A stretch of 41,672 bases of DNA from Elusimicrobiota bacterium (GCA_016207605.1 JACQPJ010000014.1:1-41672); one strand, 5' to 3'. Shown: positions 17,997-28,199, counted from the first letter of the stretch. Notes: generated from the sequence alone by a model not told the origin. Numbers and translations are program-made.

Positions 17997-19226
17997 ATGA
18001 GTTTCGACGCGTTTGGGCTGCATCCGCAGATCGTCGCGGGACTTAAGGCGCAGGGGTATCAGACGCCGACTCCGATTCAGAAGGAGGCGATTGCGCACGT
18101 CATGGCGGGCAAGGACGTGCTGGGGCTGGCGCAGACGGGAACGGGGAAGACGGCGGCGTTCGCGCTGCCGATCCTCCAGCGGCTGATGACGGGGCCGCGG
18201 GGAGTGGTGAGGGCGCTGGTGGTCGCGCCGACGCGGGAGCTGGCGGAGCAGATCCGGGTGGTTTTTTCCGAGCTGGGCAAGGGCGCGGGGCTGCGGGCCG
18301 CGTCGGTGTACGGGGGCGTGAGCATGGGGCCGCAGGTGCAGGCGCTGCGGGGGCGCTGCGAGATCGTGGTGGCCTGCCCGGGCCGCCTGCTGGACCACAT
18401 GGGGCAGGGGACGTTCTCGGCCAAGAGCGTCGAGGTGCTGGTGCTGGACGAGGCCGACCAGATGTTCGACATGGGCTTTTTGCCCTCGATCCGGCAGATT
18501 TTGGCGAAGGTGCCGGCGCAGCGGCAGACTTTGCTCTTCTCGGCGACGATGCCGGATCAGCTCCGGGGGCTGGCGCATGAGTGCCTGAAGAACCCGGTCA
18601 CGGTGCAGGTCAAGCACACCGAGGCGCTGACGACGGTCACGCACTCTCTCTATCCGGTCGTGGAGCACTTGAAGACCCCCCTTCTGCTGGAGCTGCTCAA
18701 GCGCATAGACAGCGAGTCGGTGCTGGTGTTCACGCGCACCAAGCACCGCGCCAAACGGATCGCCGACAAGGTGCATGAGGCGGGGCACGCCTCGGCGTCC
18801 TTGCAGGGCAATTTGTCGCAAAACCGGCGCAAGGCGGCGCTCGACGGCTTCCGCTCGGGCAAGGTGCACGTGCTGGTCGCCACCGACATCGCCGCGCGCG
18901 GCCTGGACGTGTCGCAGATTTCGCACGTGATCAACTACGACATCACCGACACGCCGGAGGCCTACGTCCACCGCATCGGCCGCACCGGGCGCGCGGCCAA
19001 GACCGGCGACGCCTACACCTTGGTGACCGGCGCCGACGCGGACATGATCCGCGTCATCGAGCGCAAGCTGGGCAAGAGCATCCCGCGGCATACGCTGGAA
19101 GGCTTCGACTATCGCGCCGCGCCCAAGCCCCACGGCCATTCCCCCAGCCACGGCCCGCAGGGGACGCCCGCCAAGCACGCCAACCCGCACCGGAAGTTCT
19201 GGCGCCAGCGGCGCCGGCCGCGCTGA
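17997..19226 (+). CDS. DEAD-box RNA helicase, RhlE-like
   Basis: GLAQTGTGKTAAFALP, PTRELAEQI, VLDEADQMFDMGF, FSATMP, ATDIAARGLDV, HRIGRTGRA. Confidence 0.95.
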   Translation: MSFDAFGLHPQIVAGLKAQGYQTPTPIQKEAIAHVMAGKDVLGLAQTGTGKTAAFALPILQRLMTGPRGVVRALVVAPTRELAEQIRVVFSELGKGAGLRAASVYGGVSMGPQVQALRGRCEIVVACPGRLLDHMGQGTFSAKSVEVLVLDEADQMFDMGFLPSIRQILAKVPAQRQTLLFSATMPDQLRGLAHECLKNPVTVQVKHTEALTTVTHSLYPVVEHLKTPLLLELLKRIDSESVLVFTRTKHRAKRIADKVHEAGHASASLQGNLSQNRRKAALDGFRSGKVHVLVATDIAARGLDVSQISHVINYDITDTPEAYVHRIGRTGRAAKTGDAYTLVTGADADMIRVIERKLGKSIPRHTLEGFDYRAAPKPHGHSPSHGPQGTPAKHANPHRKFWRQRRRPR

Positions 19227-19266
19227 AACCAGGCTTTGGTATGATGGGCGTCGAGAGGTCCCTTCC

Positions 19267-21426
19267 ATGAATATGCTGTCCACCCGCGCGCTGCTCGTCG
19301 CCGCTCTGCTGGGCCTGGCCGCGCCCCCGCCCGCCGGCGCGGCGGCCGCCGCCGCGAAGGCCCGTCCGGCCGCCGCCAACCCCTTACTGAGCGAGAGCTC
19401 CCTGCCCTATCGGATGCCTCCGTTCGACCGGATCAAGGACGAGCACTTCCAGCCCGCGTACGAGCAGGCGATGGCCGAGCACCTCAAGCAGGTCGAGGCG
19501 ATCGCCGCCGACCCGAATCCTCCCACCTTCGAGAACACCCTCGTCGCGCTGGAGCGGTCCGGCCGGATGCTGGCGCGGGTGGACGAGCTGTTGTCCAACC
19601 TCGTCAACGCCGACGCCAATCCGGTCCGCAAAAAGATCGAGCTCGAGAAGGCGCCCAAGCTCGCCGCGCATCGCGACGCGATCCGGCTCAACGCCGCGCT
19701 CTTCGCCCGCATCCAGGCCCTCTACGACCGGCGCGGCCGCCTGGGGCTCGACCCCGAGTCGGCGTGGCTGCTCGAGCGCTACTATCAGGACTTCGTGCGC
19801 GCGGGCGCGCGCCTCTCGGACGCGGACAAGACCAAGCTCAAGGCCATGAACGCGGAATTAGCCTCCCTGGGGGTCGCGTTCAGCCAAAACGCGCTCAACG
19901 AGGTCAACGCGTCGACCGTGATCGTCGCCGACCGCGCCGAGCTGGCGGGTCTCTCGCCTGCGGAGCTCGCCGCCGCCGAATCCGCGGCCAAGGCCGAAAA
20001 GCTGGACGGCAAATTCCTGCTGCGCCTCAACAACACCAGCGGACAGCCGCTGCTCGCCGTGCTGGAAAACCGCGGCCTGCGCGCGCGGATCCTGCGCGCG
20101 TCCCTGGCGCGCGGCAGCCGCGGCGGCCCGTTCGACAACCGCGCGATCGTGCTGCGCGTCGTCCGGCTGCGCGCCGAGCGCGCGGCCCTCCTCGGCTTCT
20201 CCAGCCACGCCGCCTACGTGCTGGACAACGAGACCGCCCGCAGCGTCGGGGCGGTCAACAAGCTCCTCGCGCAGCTGGCCGCCCCCGCCGCGGCCAACGC
20301 CCGGCGCGAGGCCGCGGACATGCAGGCCCTCATCGACCAGGAGCCCGCCCCCTTCCCGCTGGCCGCGTGGGACTGGGCCTATTACGCCGAAAAAGTCCGC
20401 TCGCGGCTCTACGCCTTCGACGCATCCCAACTGCGGCCCTACTTCGAGCTCGACCGCGTCCTGCAAGACGGCGTGTTCTACGCCGCCAACCGTCTTTACG
20501 GCATCACGTTCAAGGAGCGGCACGACCTGCCGACGTATCACCCGGACGTGCGCGTGTTCGAGGTCTTCGACGCCGACGGCTCGCCGCTCGGGCTTTTTCT
20601 CGGCGACTTTTACGCGCGCCCCACGAAAAAAGGCGGCGCCTGGATGAACGAATACATGTCGCAGTCCGCTCTTTTGGGGACCAAGCCCGTCATCGGCAAC
20701 CATCTCAACATTCAGAAGCCGTCCGCCGGCGAGCCGGCCCTTCTGACCGTGGACGAGGTCAAAACCATGTTCCACGAGTTCGGCCACGCGCTGCACGGCC
20801 TATTCTCCAACGTGAGGTATCCGCGCTTCGGCGGCACCAACGTGCCGCACGACTTCGTCGAGTACCCCTCGCAGGTCAACGAGATGTGGCAGAACTGGCC
20901 GGAGGTCCTGGCGCACTACGCCAGGCACCACCGGACCGGAGAACCGATCCCGTCCGCCCTGCTTGAAAAGGTGCTGGCGGCGCAGAAGTTCAACCAGGGG
21001 TTCATCACCACCGAATATCTCGCCGCCGCCGTGCTCGACCAGGCGTGGCACCAGCTCAAGCCCCGCGAGACGCCCGAGGACGCCCTCGCCTTCGAGGCCG
21101 CGGCGCTGCGCGGCGCCGGCCTGGACTTCGCCCCCGTGCCGCCCCGCTACCGCAGCGCCTACTTCCTGCATCCTTTTTCCTGGGAGTATGACGCCGCCTA
21201 CTACGCCTACATCTGGTCGGAGGTCCTCGACGCCGACAGCGTCGAGTGGTTCAAGACGCACGGCGGACTCACGCGCGAAAACGGCGACCGCTTCCGCGCC
21301 GCGCTCCTGTCGCGCGGGGGCAGCGCGGAGCCCATGTCCCTGTTCCGCGCCTTCGCCGGCAGGGACCCCGACATCAAGCCTCTGCTGGCGCGCCGAGGGC
21401 TCGACCAGGCCGCGCCGAAGCCCTAG
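19267..21426 (+). CDS. M3-family metallopeptidase (peptidyl-dipeptidase Dcp-like), exported
   Basis: Signal peptide; zinc motif HEFGH in VKTMFHEFGHALHGLFSNVRYPRFGGTNVPHDFVEYPSQVNEMW. Confidence 0.93.
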   Translation: MNMLSTRALLVAALLGLAAPPPAGAAAAAAKARPAAANPLLSESSLPYRMPPFDRIKDEHFQPAYEQAMAEHLKQVEAIAADPNPPTFENTLVALERSGRMLARVDELLSNLVNADANPVRKKIELEKAPKLAAHRDAIRLNAALFARIQALYDRRGRLGLDPESAWLLERYYQDFVRAGARLSDADKTKLKAMNAELASLGVAFSQNALNEVNASTVIVADRAELAGLSPAELAAAESAAKAEKLDGKFLLRLNNTSGQPLLAVLENRGLRARILRASLARGSRGGPFDNRAIVLRVVRLRAERAALLGFSSHAAYVLDNETARSVGAVNKLLAQLAAPAAANARREAADMQALIDQEPAPFPLAAWDWAYYAEKVRSRLYAFDASQLRPYFELDRVLQDGVFYAANRLYGITFKERHDLPTYHPDVRVFEVFDADGSPLGLFLGDFYARPTKKGGAWMNEYMSQSALLGTKPVIGNHLNIQKPSAGEPALLTVDEVKTMFHEFGHALHGLFSNVRYPRFGGTNVPHDFVEYPSQVNEMWQNWPEVLAHYARHHRTGEPIPSALLEKVLAAQKFNQGFITTEYLAAAVLDQAWHQLKPRETPEDALAFEAAALRGAGLDFAPVPPRYRSAYFLHPFSWEYDAAYYAYIWSEVLDADSVEWFKTHGGLTRENGDRFRAALLSRGGSAEPMSLFRAFAGRDPDIKPLLARRGLDQAAPKP

Positions 21427-21483
21427 ACGCTGCAAGGCTTTCCTCCGATGCGTCTGTGCCGCGTCCTTCAGATCGCGGCCTAA
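21423..21483 (+). repeat. interspersed structured element, copy B
   Basis: CTAGACGCTGCAAGGCTTTCCTCCGATGCGTCTGTGCCGCGTCCTTCAGATCGCGGCCTAA; stem AGACGC/GCGTCT (compensatory relative to A and C) and second stem GCCGCG/CGCGGC. Confidence 0.65.
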
Positions 21484-21491
21484 AAAGAGTC

Positions 21492-21521
21492 GCCCCCCTC
21501 GCCGCAGGCGGCGAGGGGGGC
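21492..21521. terminator. bidirectional terminator between convergent dcp-like and cold-shock genes
   Basis: 14-bp stem GCCCCCCTCGCCGC / GCGGCGAGGGGGGC with a minimal loop; T-rich on both sides (tttctc on +, ctcttttta on -). Confidence 0.75.
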
Positions 21522-21547
21522 TTTCTCAGGCGTCGTTCGTCAGCGGA

Positions 21548-21751
21548 TTAGAGCTTGCGAACGTTCGCGGCGCGCGGTCCCTTGTCGGACTGCTGCACGT
21601 CGAACTCAACGGCCTGATTTTCGGCCAAAGTCTTGAACCCATCGCCCATGATGGACGAGTGGTGGACAAAAAGATCCTTGGAACCGTCATCCGGCGTGAT
21701 GAAGCCGAAGCCCTTCTGGTCGTTGAACCACTTCACTTTTCCCGTAGCCAT
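21548..21751 (-). CDS. cold-shock protein (second copy)
   Basis: [34 protein letters not shown]...[12 protein letters not shown]; strongly similar to 11389-11595. Confidence 0.95.
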   Translation of the reverse strand: MATGKVKWFNDQKGFGFITPDDGSKDLFVHHSSIMGDGFKTLAENQAVEFDVQQSDKGPRAANVRKL

Positions 21752-21839
21752 GTCGTTGTATGTCCTCTTTCTGTGTGCGTCTTGCTCACGTACGTCTATG
21801 TGGCGCGGGAAAGCTGCTTCCCGTCCCGTATAGTATACC

Positions 21840-22679
21840 TTAAAGAGACATGAAAAAATCGGCGGCCGCGGCGCCGTCCACGGCGCAGTGGCCCCCGGGA
21901 CGGACTTGAAAAGACACGGGCTTGCCGGCGTCCGCGAGGGCGGAGGCCAGCGCGGCCGCGCCGGGAAAGAAGCCGAACTCGTCGGAGGCGTTGGCCTCGA
22001 TCAGGACGCTGGGGGCGGGGCCGGGGCGGCGGGCGAGGGCCAGGGGATTTTCGGAGCGCCAGACATCCGGGCCGCCGAGGCGTATCTTGAACAGGGTGAG
22101 CCCGTCCCGGCGCTTGCGGGAGAGGCCCTTGGTCGGGGCCGCGAAGGGATCGACGTCGAGAAGGGCGGGGCAGGAGAGGACGGCGGCCGACCACCGGTCG
22201 GGCGCGGCGAACGCCAGCTCGGCGGCGTTGTAGCCGCCCATGGACAGGCCCCAGAGGTAGCGGCGCTTGGCCGGGACGTCCTGAAGGCGGGCGAGGAGGG
22301 CGTCGAGCTCCCCGCGGAGGACGACCTGCCTCTGCCCGGGCGCGTCGGAGATCAGCCAGTGGCTGCCGTAGGAAAGGCTGAGGACGCGGGGCGGTTTGCG
22401 GCCGGCCTTCCGATAGCGCTTGTAGAATCCGTTGAGAAGGCCGACGCGGACCAGGCTGCGCTCGTCCCCGGTGGCATAATGGAGGAAGAAGACGACGGCC
22501 TCGGGGTCCTCGTCGGCGCCCTTGGGCCTCCAGCGGCAGACGGAGGCGGACCCGTCGCGAAAGCACTCCGACTCGGCGGACGCGCCGGTCAGGCGCTGCC
22601 AGACAAAGCCGGTGCCGCGCCGCACGGCGCAGCCCTGAAGCGCCGGGAGCAGGAGGAACAGGAAGAGCCGCGCGCGCAT
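21840..22679 (-). CDS. alpha/beta-hydrolase, esterase-like lipoprotein
   Basis: Lipobox [19 protein letters not shown]; nucleophile elbow [32 protein letters not shown]. Confidence 0.78.
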   Translation of the reverse strand: MRARLFLFLLLPALQGCAVRRGTGFVWQRLTGASAESECFRDGSASVCRWRPKGADEDPEAVVFFLHYATGDERSLVRVGLLNGFYKRYRKAGRKPPRVLSLSYGSHWLISDAPGQRQVVLRGELDALLARLQDVPAKRRYLWGLSMGGYNAAELAFAAPDRWSAAVLSCPALLDVDPFAAPTKGLSRKRRDGLTLFKIRLGGPDVWRSENPLALARRPGPAPSVLIEANASDEFGFFPGAAALASALADAGKPVSFQVRPGGHCAVDGAAAADFFMSL

Positions 22680-22792
22680 GGGACAGTGTAACGAAAGAGG
22701 AGCCGCGGGCACAAAGCGTCGCGGCCGGCGCGGCCGTCCGCGCGCTCAAGACGCGCTTGATGAGCCTCGTCGAGCTTATGTAAAAGACTGGG

Positions 22793-24010
22793 GTGAGGGA
22801 GCGCATCCCATCCGAGTTCATCCGGGCCATCCCCAAGTCGGACCTGCACCTGCACCTCGACGGGTCGCTGCGGCTCAAGACGCTCATCGAGCTGGCGCGC
22901 AAAGCGAGGGTCAAGCTTCCTTCCTACACGGAGTCGGGTCTGCGGCGGCTGGTGTTCAAGGACGCCTACAAGGACCTGCCCGACTACCTGCACGGGTTCA
23001 TGTACACCTGCGCGGTGCTCCGGGACCGGGACAACCTCCTGCGCGTCGCGCGGGAGCTCGTCGAGGACAACGCCGCCGAGGGGGTGCGCTACATCGAGGT
23101 GCGCTTCGCGCCCCAGCTCAACGTGACGGCGGAGATGGGGGTCGGCGACGTGGTGCGGGCGGTCGCCGCGGGGCTGGCCGCCGGGGCCAAAGCCCACAAC
23201 GCCTCCAAGACGGTCCAAGCCGGCGCGGACGTGCCCTTCCACTTCGGCATCATCCTCTGCGCCATGCGCCGCTTCAAGAGCGGCATGTCCCCCTACTATG
23301 CGGACATGCTCAAGCTCATGGCGCACGCGCCCCTCGACGAGGCCTACGCCGCGGCGTCGCTGGAGCTGGCGCGCGCGGGCGTGGAGCTGGCGCGGGAGGG
23401 CCTGCCGGTCGTCGGCTTCGACCTGGCCGGCGAGGAGGCGGGCTACCCTCCCGCCGACCACCGGGCCGCGTACCAATACGCGCACGACCACTTCCTGCGC
23501 AAGACCGCGCACGCGGGGGAGGCTTACGGCCCGGAGTCCATCTGGCAGGCCATCACGAAATGCCACGCCAACCGCGTCGGCCATGGCACCTTCCTCTTCG
23601 CCCACCGCATGATCAAGGACCCGCGCATCAAGGACCGCCGCCGCTACGTCGAGGACCTGGTCAACTACCTCGCCGGCCAGCGCATCGGCATCGAGGTCTG
23701 CGTCACCAGCAACCTGCAGACCATCCCCTCGCTGGGCGCCATCGAGCGCCATCCGATCCGGAAGATGATCGACTACGGCTTGTCGGTGTCGCTGTGCACG
23801 GACAACCGGCTGGTGTCCAACACCACGGTCTCGCGCGAGCTCGCCCTCGTCGCCGAGCATGCCCGGCTCACGCGCGAGGAGCTGCGGCGCGTGGTCGTGG
23901 CGGGCTTCAAGGGCAGCTTCTTTCCGGGCTCCTTCAGCGAGAAGCGCCGCTTCGTGCGCGCGGTCTCGGCGCGCTACGACGCCCTGGAGGCCCGCGCATT
24001 CCCCGCATGA
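22793..24010 (+). CDS. adenosine deaminase family protein
   Basis: IPKSDLHLHLDGSLRLKTLIELA, VGFDLAGEEAGYP, NRVGHGTFL, IGIEVCVTSNLQT, LSVSLCTDNRLVSNTTVSREL. Confidence 0.93.
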   Translation: MRERIPSEFIRAIPKSDLHLHLDGSLRLKTLIELARKARVKLPSYTESGLRRLVFKDAYKDLPDYLHGFMYTCAVLRDRDNLLRVARELVEDNAAEGVRYIEVRFAPQLNVTAEMGVGDVVRAVAAGLAAGAKAHNASKTVQAGADVPFHFGIILCAMRRFKSGMSPYYADMLKLMAHAPLDEAYAAASLELARAGVELAREGLPVVGFDLAGEEAGYPPADHRAAYQYAHDHFLRKTAHAGEAYGPESIWQAITKCHANRVGHGTFLFAHRMIKDPRIKDRRRYVEDLVNYLAGQRIGIEVCVTSNLQTIPSLGAIERHPIRKMIDYGLSVSLCTDNRLVSNTTVSRELALVAEHARLTREELRRVVVAGFKGSFFPGSFSEKRRFVRAVSARYDALEARAFPA

Positions 24011-24537
24011 CGCCCGCTTGGGCGCTGGGGCTCCTGGCCGTCCTGGCCGCCTGCCGCCAAGACGAGATCGCGACGCATCGGGAGCCAAAGGAGGTCCCGC
24101 CTGCCTCGGCGGAGGCCGCGACCAGGCCCGCGGGCCCGCGCTGGCGCGTCCCCCGCGGCTGGAAGGAGCTGCCGGGGACCGGGATGCGGGCCGCCACTCT
24201 TCTGCCGCCGCCCGCGGCCGGCAAGGCCGAGGTCTCGGTGATCGCGCTCCCGGGCGACGTGGGCGGGGAGCTGGCCAACGTCAACCGTTGGCGCGGCCAG
24301 CTCGGTCTGCCGCCCCTGGCGGAACCGGAGCTGGCCGGAGCGCGGTCGCGGGCGGGAGCGGCCCGCGTGTACGACTTCACCGGGCCGGGCGCGGCGCCCC
24401 AGCGCCTGATCGCCGGAGTGGTCGAGGAGCGCGGCACGATCTGGTTTTTCAAGCTCGCGGGCGAGGCCGGAGCCGCGGCCGCGGCGCGGCCCGCCTTCCG
24501 GGAGATGCTCCGAGGCCTGAGGCTGGATGCGCGATAA
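24007..24537 (+). CDS. hypothetical lipoprotein
   Basis: Lipobox MTPAWALGLLAVLAACRQDE; ATGA overlap with upstream gene. Confidence 0.65.
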   Translation: MTPAWALGLLAVLAACRQDEIATHREPKEVPPASAEAATRPAGPRWRVPRGWKELPGTGMRAATLLPPPAAGKAEVSVIALPGDVGGELANVNRWRGQLGLPPLAEPELAGARSRAGAARVYDFTGPGAAPQRLIAGVVEERGTIWFFKLAGEAGAAAAARPAFREMLRGLRLDAR

Positions 24538-25630
24538 GAATGTTTGGCGCCGGCTGGCGCACGCCCTGAGCTCGCTGGAGCTCACGCTCGCCTGCCTGGC
24601 GCTCCTCATGGTCCTGGTCACGGCCTGCACCCTGCTCCAGGTCCCGCTCGGCACGCACCGCGCCGTGCAGAGCACCGTGCGCTCGCCTCTCGGCGGGCTG
24701 GTCGGCGGCGTGCTGCTGGCCAACCTGCTCTTCGCGCAGTTCCGACGCCTGGAGTTCAGCCGGCGCAAGTTGGGGTTGTGGCTGGCGCACCTGGGGCTGG
24801 CCCTGCTCTTCGTGGGCGAGTTCGGGACCGCGCTCTTCCAGGTCGAGAGCCAAATGCCCTTGGAGATCGGCCAGACCAAGGACTACTCCGAAGACGACCG
24901 GCGCACGGAGCTGACCGCGACGGACGCGAGCGACCCCCGCTTCGACGTCGTGACCGCGATCCCGGACTCCCGGCTCAAGCGCGGCGGCGAGATCGACGCG
25001 CCCGCCCTTCCGTTTACGCTGTCGGCGCGGCGCTACCACGAAAACGCCGAGCTGGGAATGCGCCGGCCCTCGGACCCGCCCTCGGAGGCGACGGCCGGGA
25101 TCGGGCCCAATCTCCTGGTGCGGCCGGCGCCGCCGTCGACGTCCGATGACGCGCGCGACTCCGCGGCGATCCTGGTGGAGGCGAAGTCCCGGGGCGGCCG
25201 CGGCCTGGGGACGTTCTGGCTGTCGAGCGCGCTGGGCGCGCCGCAGGGATTTTCTCTCGACGGCCGAACGTGGCGGCTGGCCCTGCGCCCGCGGCGCTAC
25301 CGCCTGCCCTTCTCCCTGACGCTCGAGGAGTTCCGCCACGACGTCTATCCGGGCACCGACATCCCCAAGAATTTCTCCAGCCGCGTGCGCCTGCGCGACC
25401 CCGGCCGCGGCGAGGACCGCGCCGCCCTCATCTCCATGAACAACCCACTGCGCTACGGCGGCAAGGCCTTCTACCAGGCGAGCTTCGGCCAAAACGACCG
25501 CCTCTCGGTCCTGCAAGTCGTGCGCAACCCGGGCTGGCTCCTGCCTTACGCGGCCTGCGCGCTGATCGCGGCGGGGATTCTCCTGCACTTCGGCCTCAAG
25601 CTCCGGGCGTCGCTGGGAGCCCGGCCGTGA
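24527..25630 (+). CDS. ResB-like cytochrome c biogenesis protein
   Basis: TM pattern plus LACLALLMVLVTACTLLQVPLGTHRAVQSTVRSPLGG, RRKLGLWLAHLGLALLFVGEFG, PLRYGGKAFYQASFGQNDRLSVLQVVRNPGWLLPYAACALIAAGILLHF. Confidence 0.85.
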   Translation: MRDKNVWRRLAHALSSLELTLACLALLMVLVTACTLLQVPLGTHRAVQSTVRSPLGGLVGGVLLANLLFAQFRRLEFSRRKLGLWLAHLGLALLFVGEFGTALFQVESQMPLEIGQTKDYSEDDRRTELTATDASDPRFDVVTAIPDSRLKRGGEIDAPALPFTLSARRYHENAELGMRRPSDPPSEATAGIGPNLLVRPAPPSTSDDARDSAAILVEAKSRGGRGLGTFWLSSALGAPQGFSLDGRTWRLALRPRRYRLPFSLTLEEFRHDVYPGTDIPKNFSSRVRLRDPGRGEDRAALISMNNPLRYGGKAFYQASFGQNDRLSVLQVVRNPGWLLPYAACALIAAGILLHFGLKLRASLGARP

Positions 25631-27465
25631 CGCGCCAAGCTCGCGCGGCGTTCCAGACGGCGCTGGCCGTCGGTCTGCTCGCCGCGGCCTGGCCCCTGGC
25701 CGCGCCGCCGCCGTCCGACTGGACGCTCGACGTCCTCGGTCGCCTGCCCGTGCTGGAGGGAGGGCGCGTCAAGCCGCTGGACTCCTTCGCGCGCAGCTCC
25801 CTGCTCATGCTGAGCGGCCGGCAGAGCCTGGCTTCCGGAGGCCGGAGCGCGGGGGCGATGGAATGGCTGGCCGACGCCCTCTTCCGCCCCGAGAGGGCGG
25901 ACGCGCGCGCGGTCTTCACCGTCGACGACCCCGACCTGCGCGGGCTGTTGGGGCTCCCGGAGGGACCCGAACGCCGTTTCGCCTACTGGCGCGTCGAGCC
26001 CCGCCGCGCGGAGGTCCGCGCCCAAGCCGAGAGCGCCGAGAAGGTCGAGGCCGCGCGCCGGTCCCGCTTCCAGGCCGCCGTCCTCAACCTCGACCGCCGC
26101 CTGGAGCTCTACGAGCGTATCCAGAACACGCTGATGGCCGCCGGGGCGGGAGACCCCGTCGCCGAGCTGGCCGCCTTCCGCCGGGCGATGCCCGCCGCCC
26201 TGCGCGCCGTTCACGCGGGCGGCGCCGCCTCGGCCTCGGACCGGCGCGCCGTGCGGGCGCTGGCCGGGATGTTGGAGCGCTGGCGCTTCCTGGCCCGGGC
26301 CGCCGCCTTCAAGCCGCTGCCTCCCCGGGGAGGACAGCCGGACGACGCCTGGTCCTCGGTCGGCGAGACCCTACTGCGCCCGCCCGATGGGACGGACCCC
26401 CACCCCGGGCTGGCCGCCTTCGCGCTCATGGGCCGCGCCTACCGCCTGGGCCGGCCGGCCCCCTTCGAGGCCGCCCTGCGCGAGTACGCGGCCTGGGTCG
26501 CGAGGACCCGCCCCGCCGACGTCCGGCGGGCGGCGGCGGAGGAGGCCTTCAACCGCGCCCAACCCTTCGTCTCGGGCATGGCCCTCTACCTGGCGGCCTT
26601 CCTCGCGGTCTGCGCCGGCTGGGCGACCCGCCGGCCCGAGGCCGAGGCCGCCGCCCGCGGCCTTCTGCTGGCGGCCTTCGCCGCGCACACCGCGGGCCTG
26701 GCCGCGCGTATGCTGCTCCAGGGACGCCCGCCGGTCACCAACCTCTACTCCTCGGCCGTGTTCGTGGGCTGGGTCGGGGCGGGGCTGGGCCTCCTGGCCG
26801 AGCGCGCGCGCCCCGGAGGCTTCGCGGCCGCGGGCGGCGCGCTGCTGGGCTTCTGCACCCTCCTGATCGCCCAGCATCTCGCCGCCTCCGGCGACACGCT
26901 GGAGATGATGCGGGCCGTGCTCGACTCCAACTTCTGGCTGGCCACGCACGTGGTGACCGTGACGATCGGCTACGCCTCCACCTTTCTGGCCGGGGCCCTG
27001 GGCGCGGCCTGGGTCCTGCGCCGCCACTGGGTCCGCCGCCCCGACCCGGAGAGCTCGCGCGCCCTCGCCTCGCTGGCCTACGGCGTGGTCGCCTTCAGCC
27101 TGCTGTTCAGCTTCGTGGGCACCATGCTCGGCGGCATCTGGGCCGACCAGTCCTGGGGCCGCTTCTGGGGCTGGGACCCCAAGGAAAACGGCGCGCTCCT
27201 GATCGTGCTCTGGAACGCGATCATCCTGCACGCGCGCTGGTCGGGCCTGGCGCGCGAGCGCGGGATCATGGTCATGACGGTCTTCGGGAGCGTCGTGACC
27301 AGCCTGTCCTGGTTCGGCGTCAACATGCTGGGCGTCGGCCTGCACTCCTACGGCTTCATGGACAAGGCCTTCTGGTGGCTGGCGGCCTTCGTCGCCGGCC
27401 AACTGGCGCTGATGGTCCTGGGGCTGCTCCCGCCGCGCTTCTGGGAGGCGCGACGAAGCTCCTGA
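25627..27465 (+). CDS. CcsA/CcsB-type cytochrome c assembly protein
   Basis: Heme-handling motif WGRFWGWDPKENGALLIVLWNAIILHARW; multiple TMs; GTG start overlapping ResB stop. Confidence 0.92.
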   Translation: MTRQARAAFQTALAVGLLAAAWPLAAPPPSDWTLDVLGRLPVLEGGRVKPLDSFARSSLLMLSGRQSLASGGRSAGAMEWLADALFRPERADARAVFTVDDPDLRGLLGLPEGPERRFAYWRVEPRRAEVRAQAESAEKVEAARRSRFQAAVLNLDRRLELYERIQNTLMAAGAGDPVAELAAFRRAMPAALRAVHAGGAASASDRRAVRALAGMLERWRFLARAAAFKPLPPRGGQPDDAWSSVGETLLRPPDGTDPHPGLAAFALMGRAYRLGRPAPFEAALREYAAWVARTRPADVRRAAAEEAFNRAQPFVSGMALYLAAFLAVCAGWATRRPEAEAAARGLLLAAFAAHTAGLAARMLLQGRPPVTNLYSSAVFVGWVGAGLGLLAERARPGGFAAAGGALLGFCTLLIAQHLAASGDTLEMMRAVLDSNFWLATHVVTVTIGYASTFLAGALGAAWVLRRHWVRRPDPESSRALASLAYGVVAFSLLFSFVGTMLGGIWADQSWGRFWGWDPKENGALLIVLWNAIILHARWSGLARERGIMVMTVFGSVVTSLSWFGVNMLGVGLHSYGFMDKAFWWLAAFVAGQLALMVLGLLPPRFWEARRSS

Positions 27466-28199
27466 CCGGGGCTCTGCTCCTGCTGTCCGGCGCGGCCGCG
27501 GCGCGGACCACGCCCCCGTCGCCCGCCGAGGGGCCGCGGCTGGTCATCCTCGACCCCGGCCACGGCGGCAAGGACTTCGGCGCCGTGGCCCGCGGCCTGC
27601 GCGAGAAGGACGTCGCGCTGGCCGTGGCGCGCCGGCTCGAGGCGCGGCTCAAGGCCGCGGGGATACCCGTGCGCCTCACGCGGCAGGGCGACGAGCGCCT
27701 CTCCCTCGACCAGCGGCTGGTCGCGAGCGTGGACTGGAAGGGCGCGGCGTTCGTGTCCCTCCACGTCAACGCGATCCCCAGCGCGAAGGCCTCCGGGATC
27801 GTCCTCTACACCTACGGGCCCGACGCGCTGGGCCTGCGCCGGATGCGCCACCGCGGCGTCCCGCCCATGCCCGCCCCGCCGCGCGCCGCCGTCGGCGACA
27901 GCCGGATCTTGGCCGGGACCCTGGCGGCGGGCTTGGGCGCGGAGGGGCTCAAGGTCGAGCGCGACCGCTCCGACTACTACGTGCTCAAGAACCCGTCCCA
28001 GCCGAGCGTCCTGGCCGAGCTCGGCTACCTGAGCAACCCGGCCGAGGCCGCGCGGCTGGCCGATCCGGCCTATCAGAACCGCCTCGCCGCCGGCCTGGCG
28101 CGCGGCCTGGCGCGCTATCTCAAGCTCACAACAGCCGGAGTTGACGTCCCCCGGGGCGGCGGAAGTGCGCCGCGCTCAAAGGCTGTCGCTCGCGATTAA
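27462..28199 (+). CDS. N-acetylmuramoyl-L-alanine amidase (Amidase_3)
   Basis: LVILDPGHGGKDFGAVARGLREKDVALAVARRLEARL...FVSLHVNAIPSAKASGIVLYTYG...PSVLAELGYLSNPAEAARL. Start codon uncertain. Confidence 0.85.
   Translation: MTGALLLLSGAAAARTTPPSPAEGPRLVILDPGHGGKDFGAVARGLREKDVALAVARRLEARLKAAGIPVRLTRQGDERLSLDQRLVASVDWKGAAFVSLHVNAIPSAKASGIVLYTYGPDALGLRRMRHRGVPPMPAPPRAAVGDSRILAGTLAAGLGAEGLKVERDRSDYYVLKNPSQPSVLAELGYLSNPAEAARLADPAYQNRLAAGLARGLARYLKLTTAGVDVPRGGGSAPRSKAVARD

Noticed and set aside
21825-21840. TATA-rich palindrome GTATAGTATAC upstream of the second csp gene as an operator
   Set aside because: Better explained as the -10 region of the csp promoter on the minus strand; no second supporting site.
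25863-27461. N-terminal ~530 codons of the 778-aa ORF ending in the amidase
   Set aside because: Out-of-frame shadow of the CcsA gene; only the part after about 27462 reads as a real protein.
24527-27465. ResB/CcsA pair as a novel system
   Set aside because: Matches the established System II cytochrome c maturation architecture.
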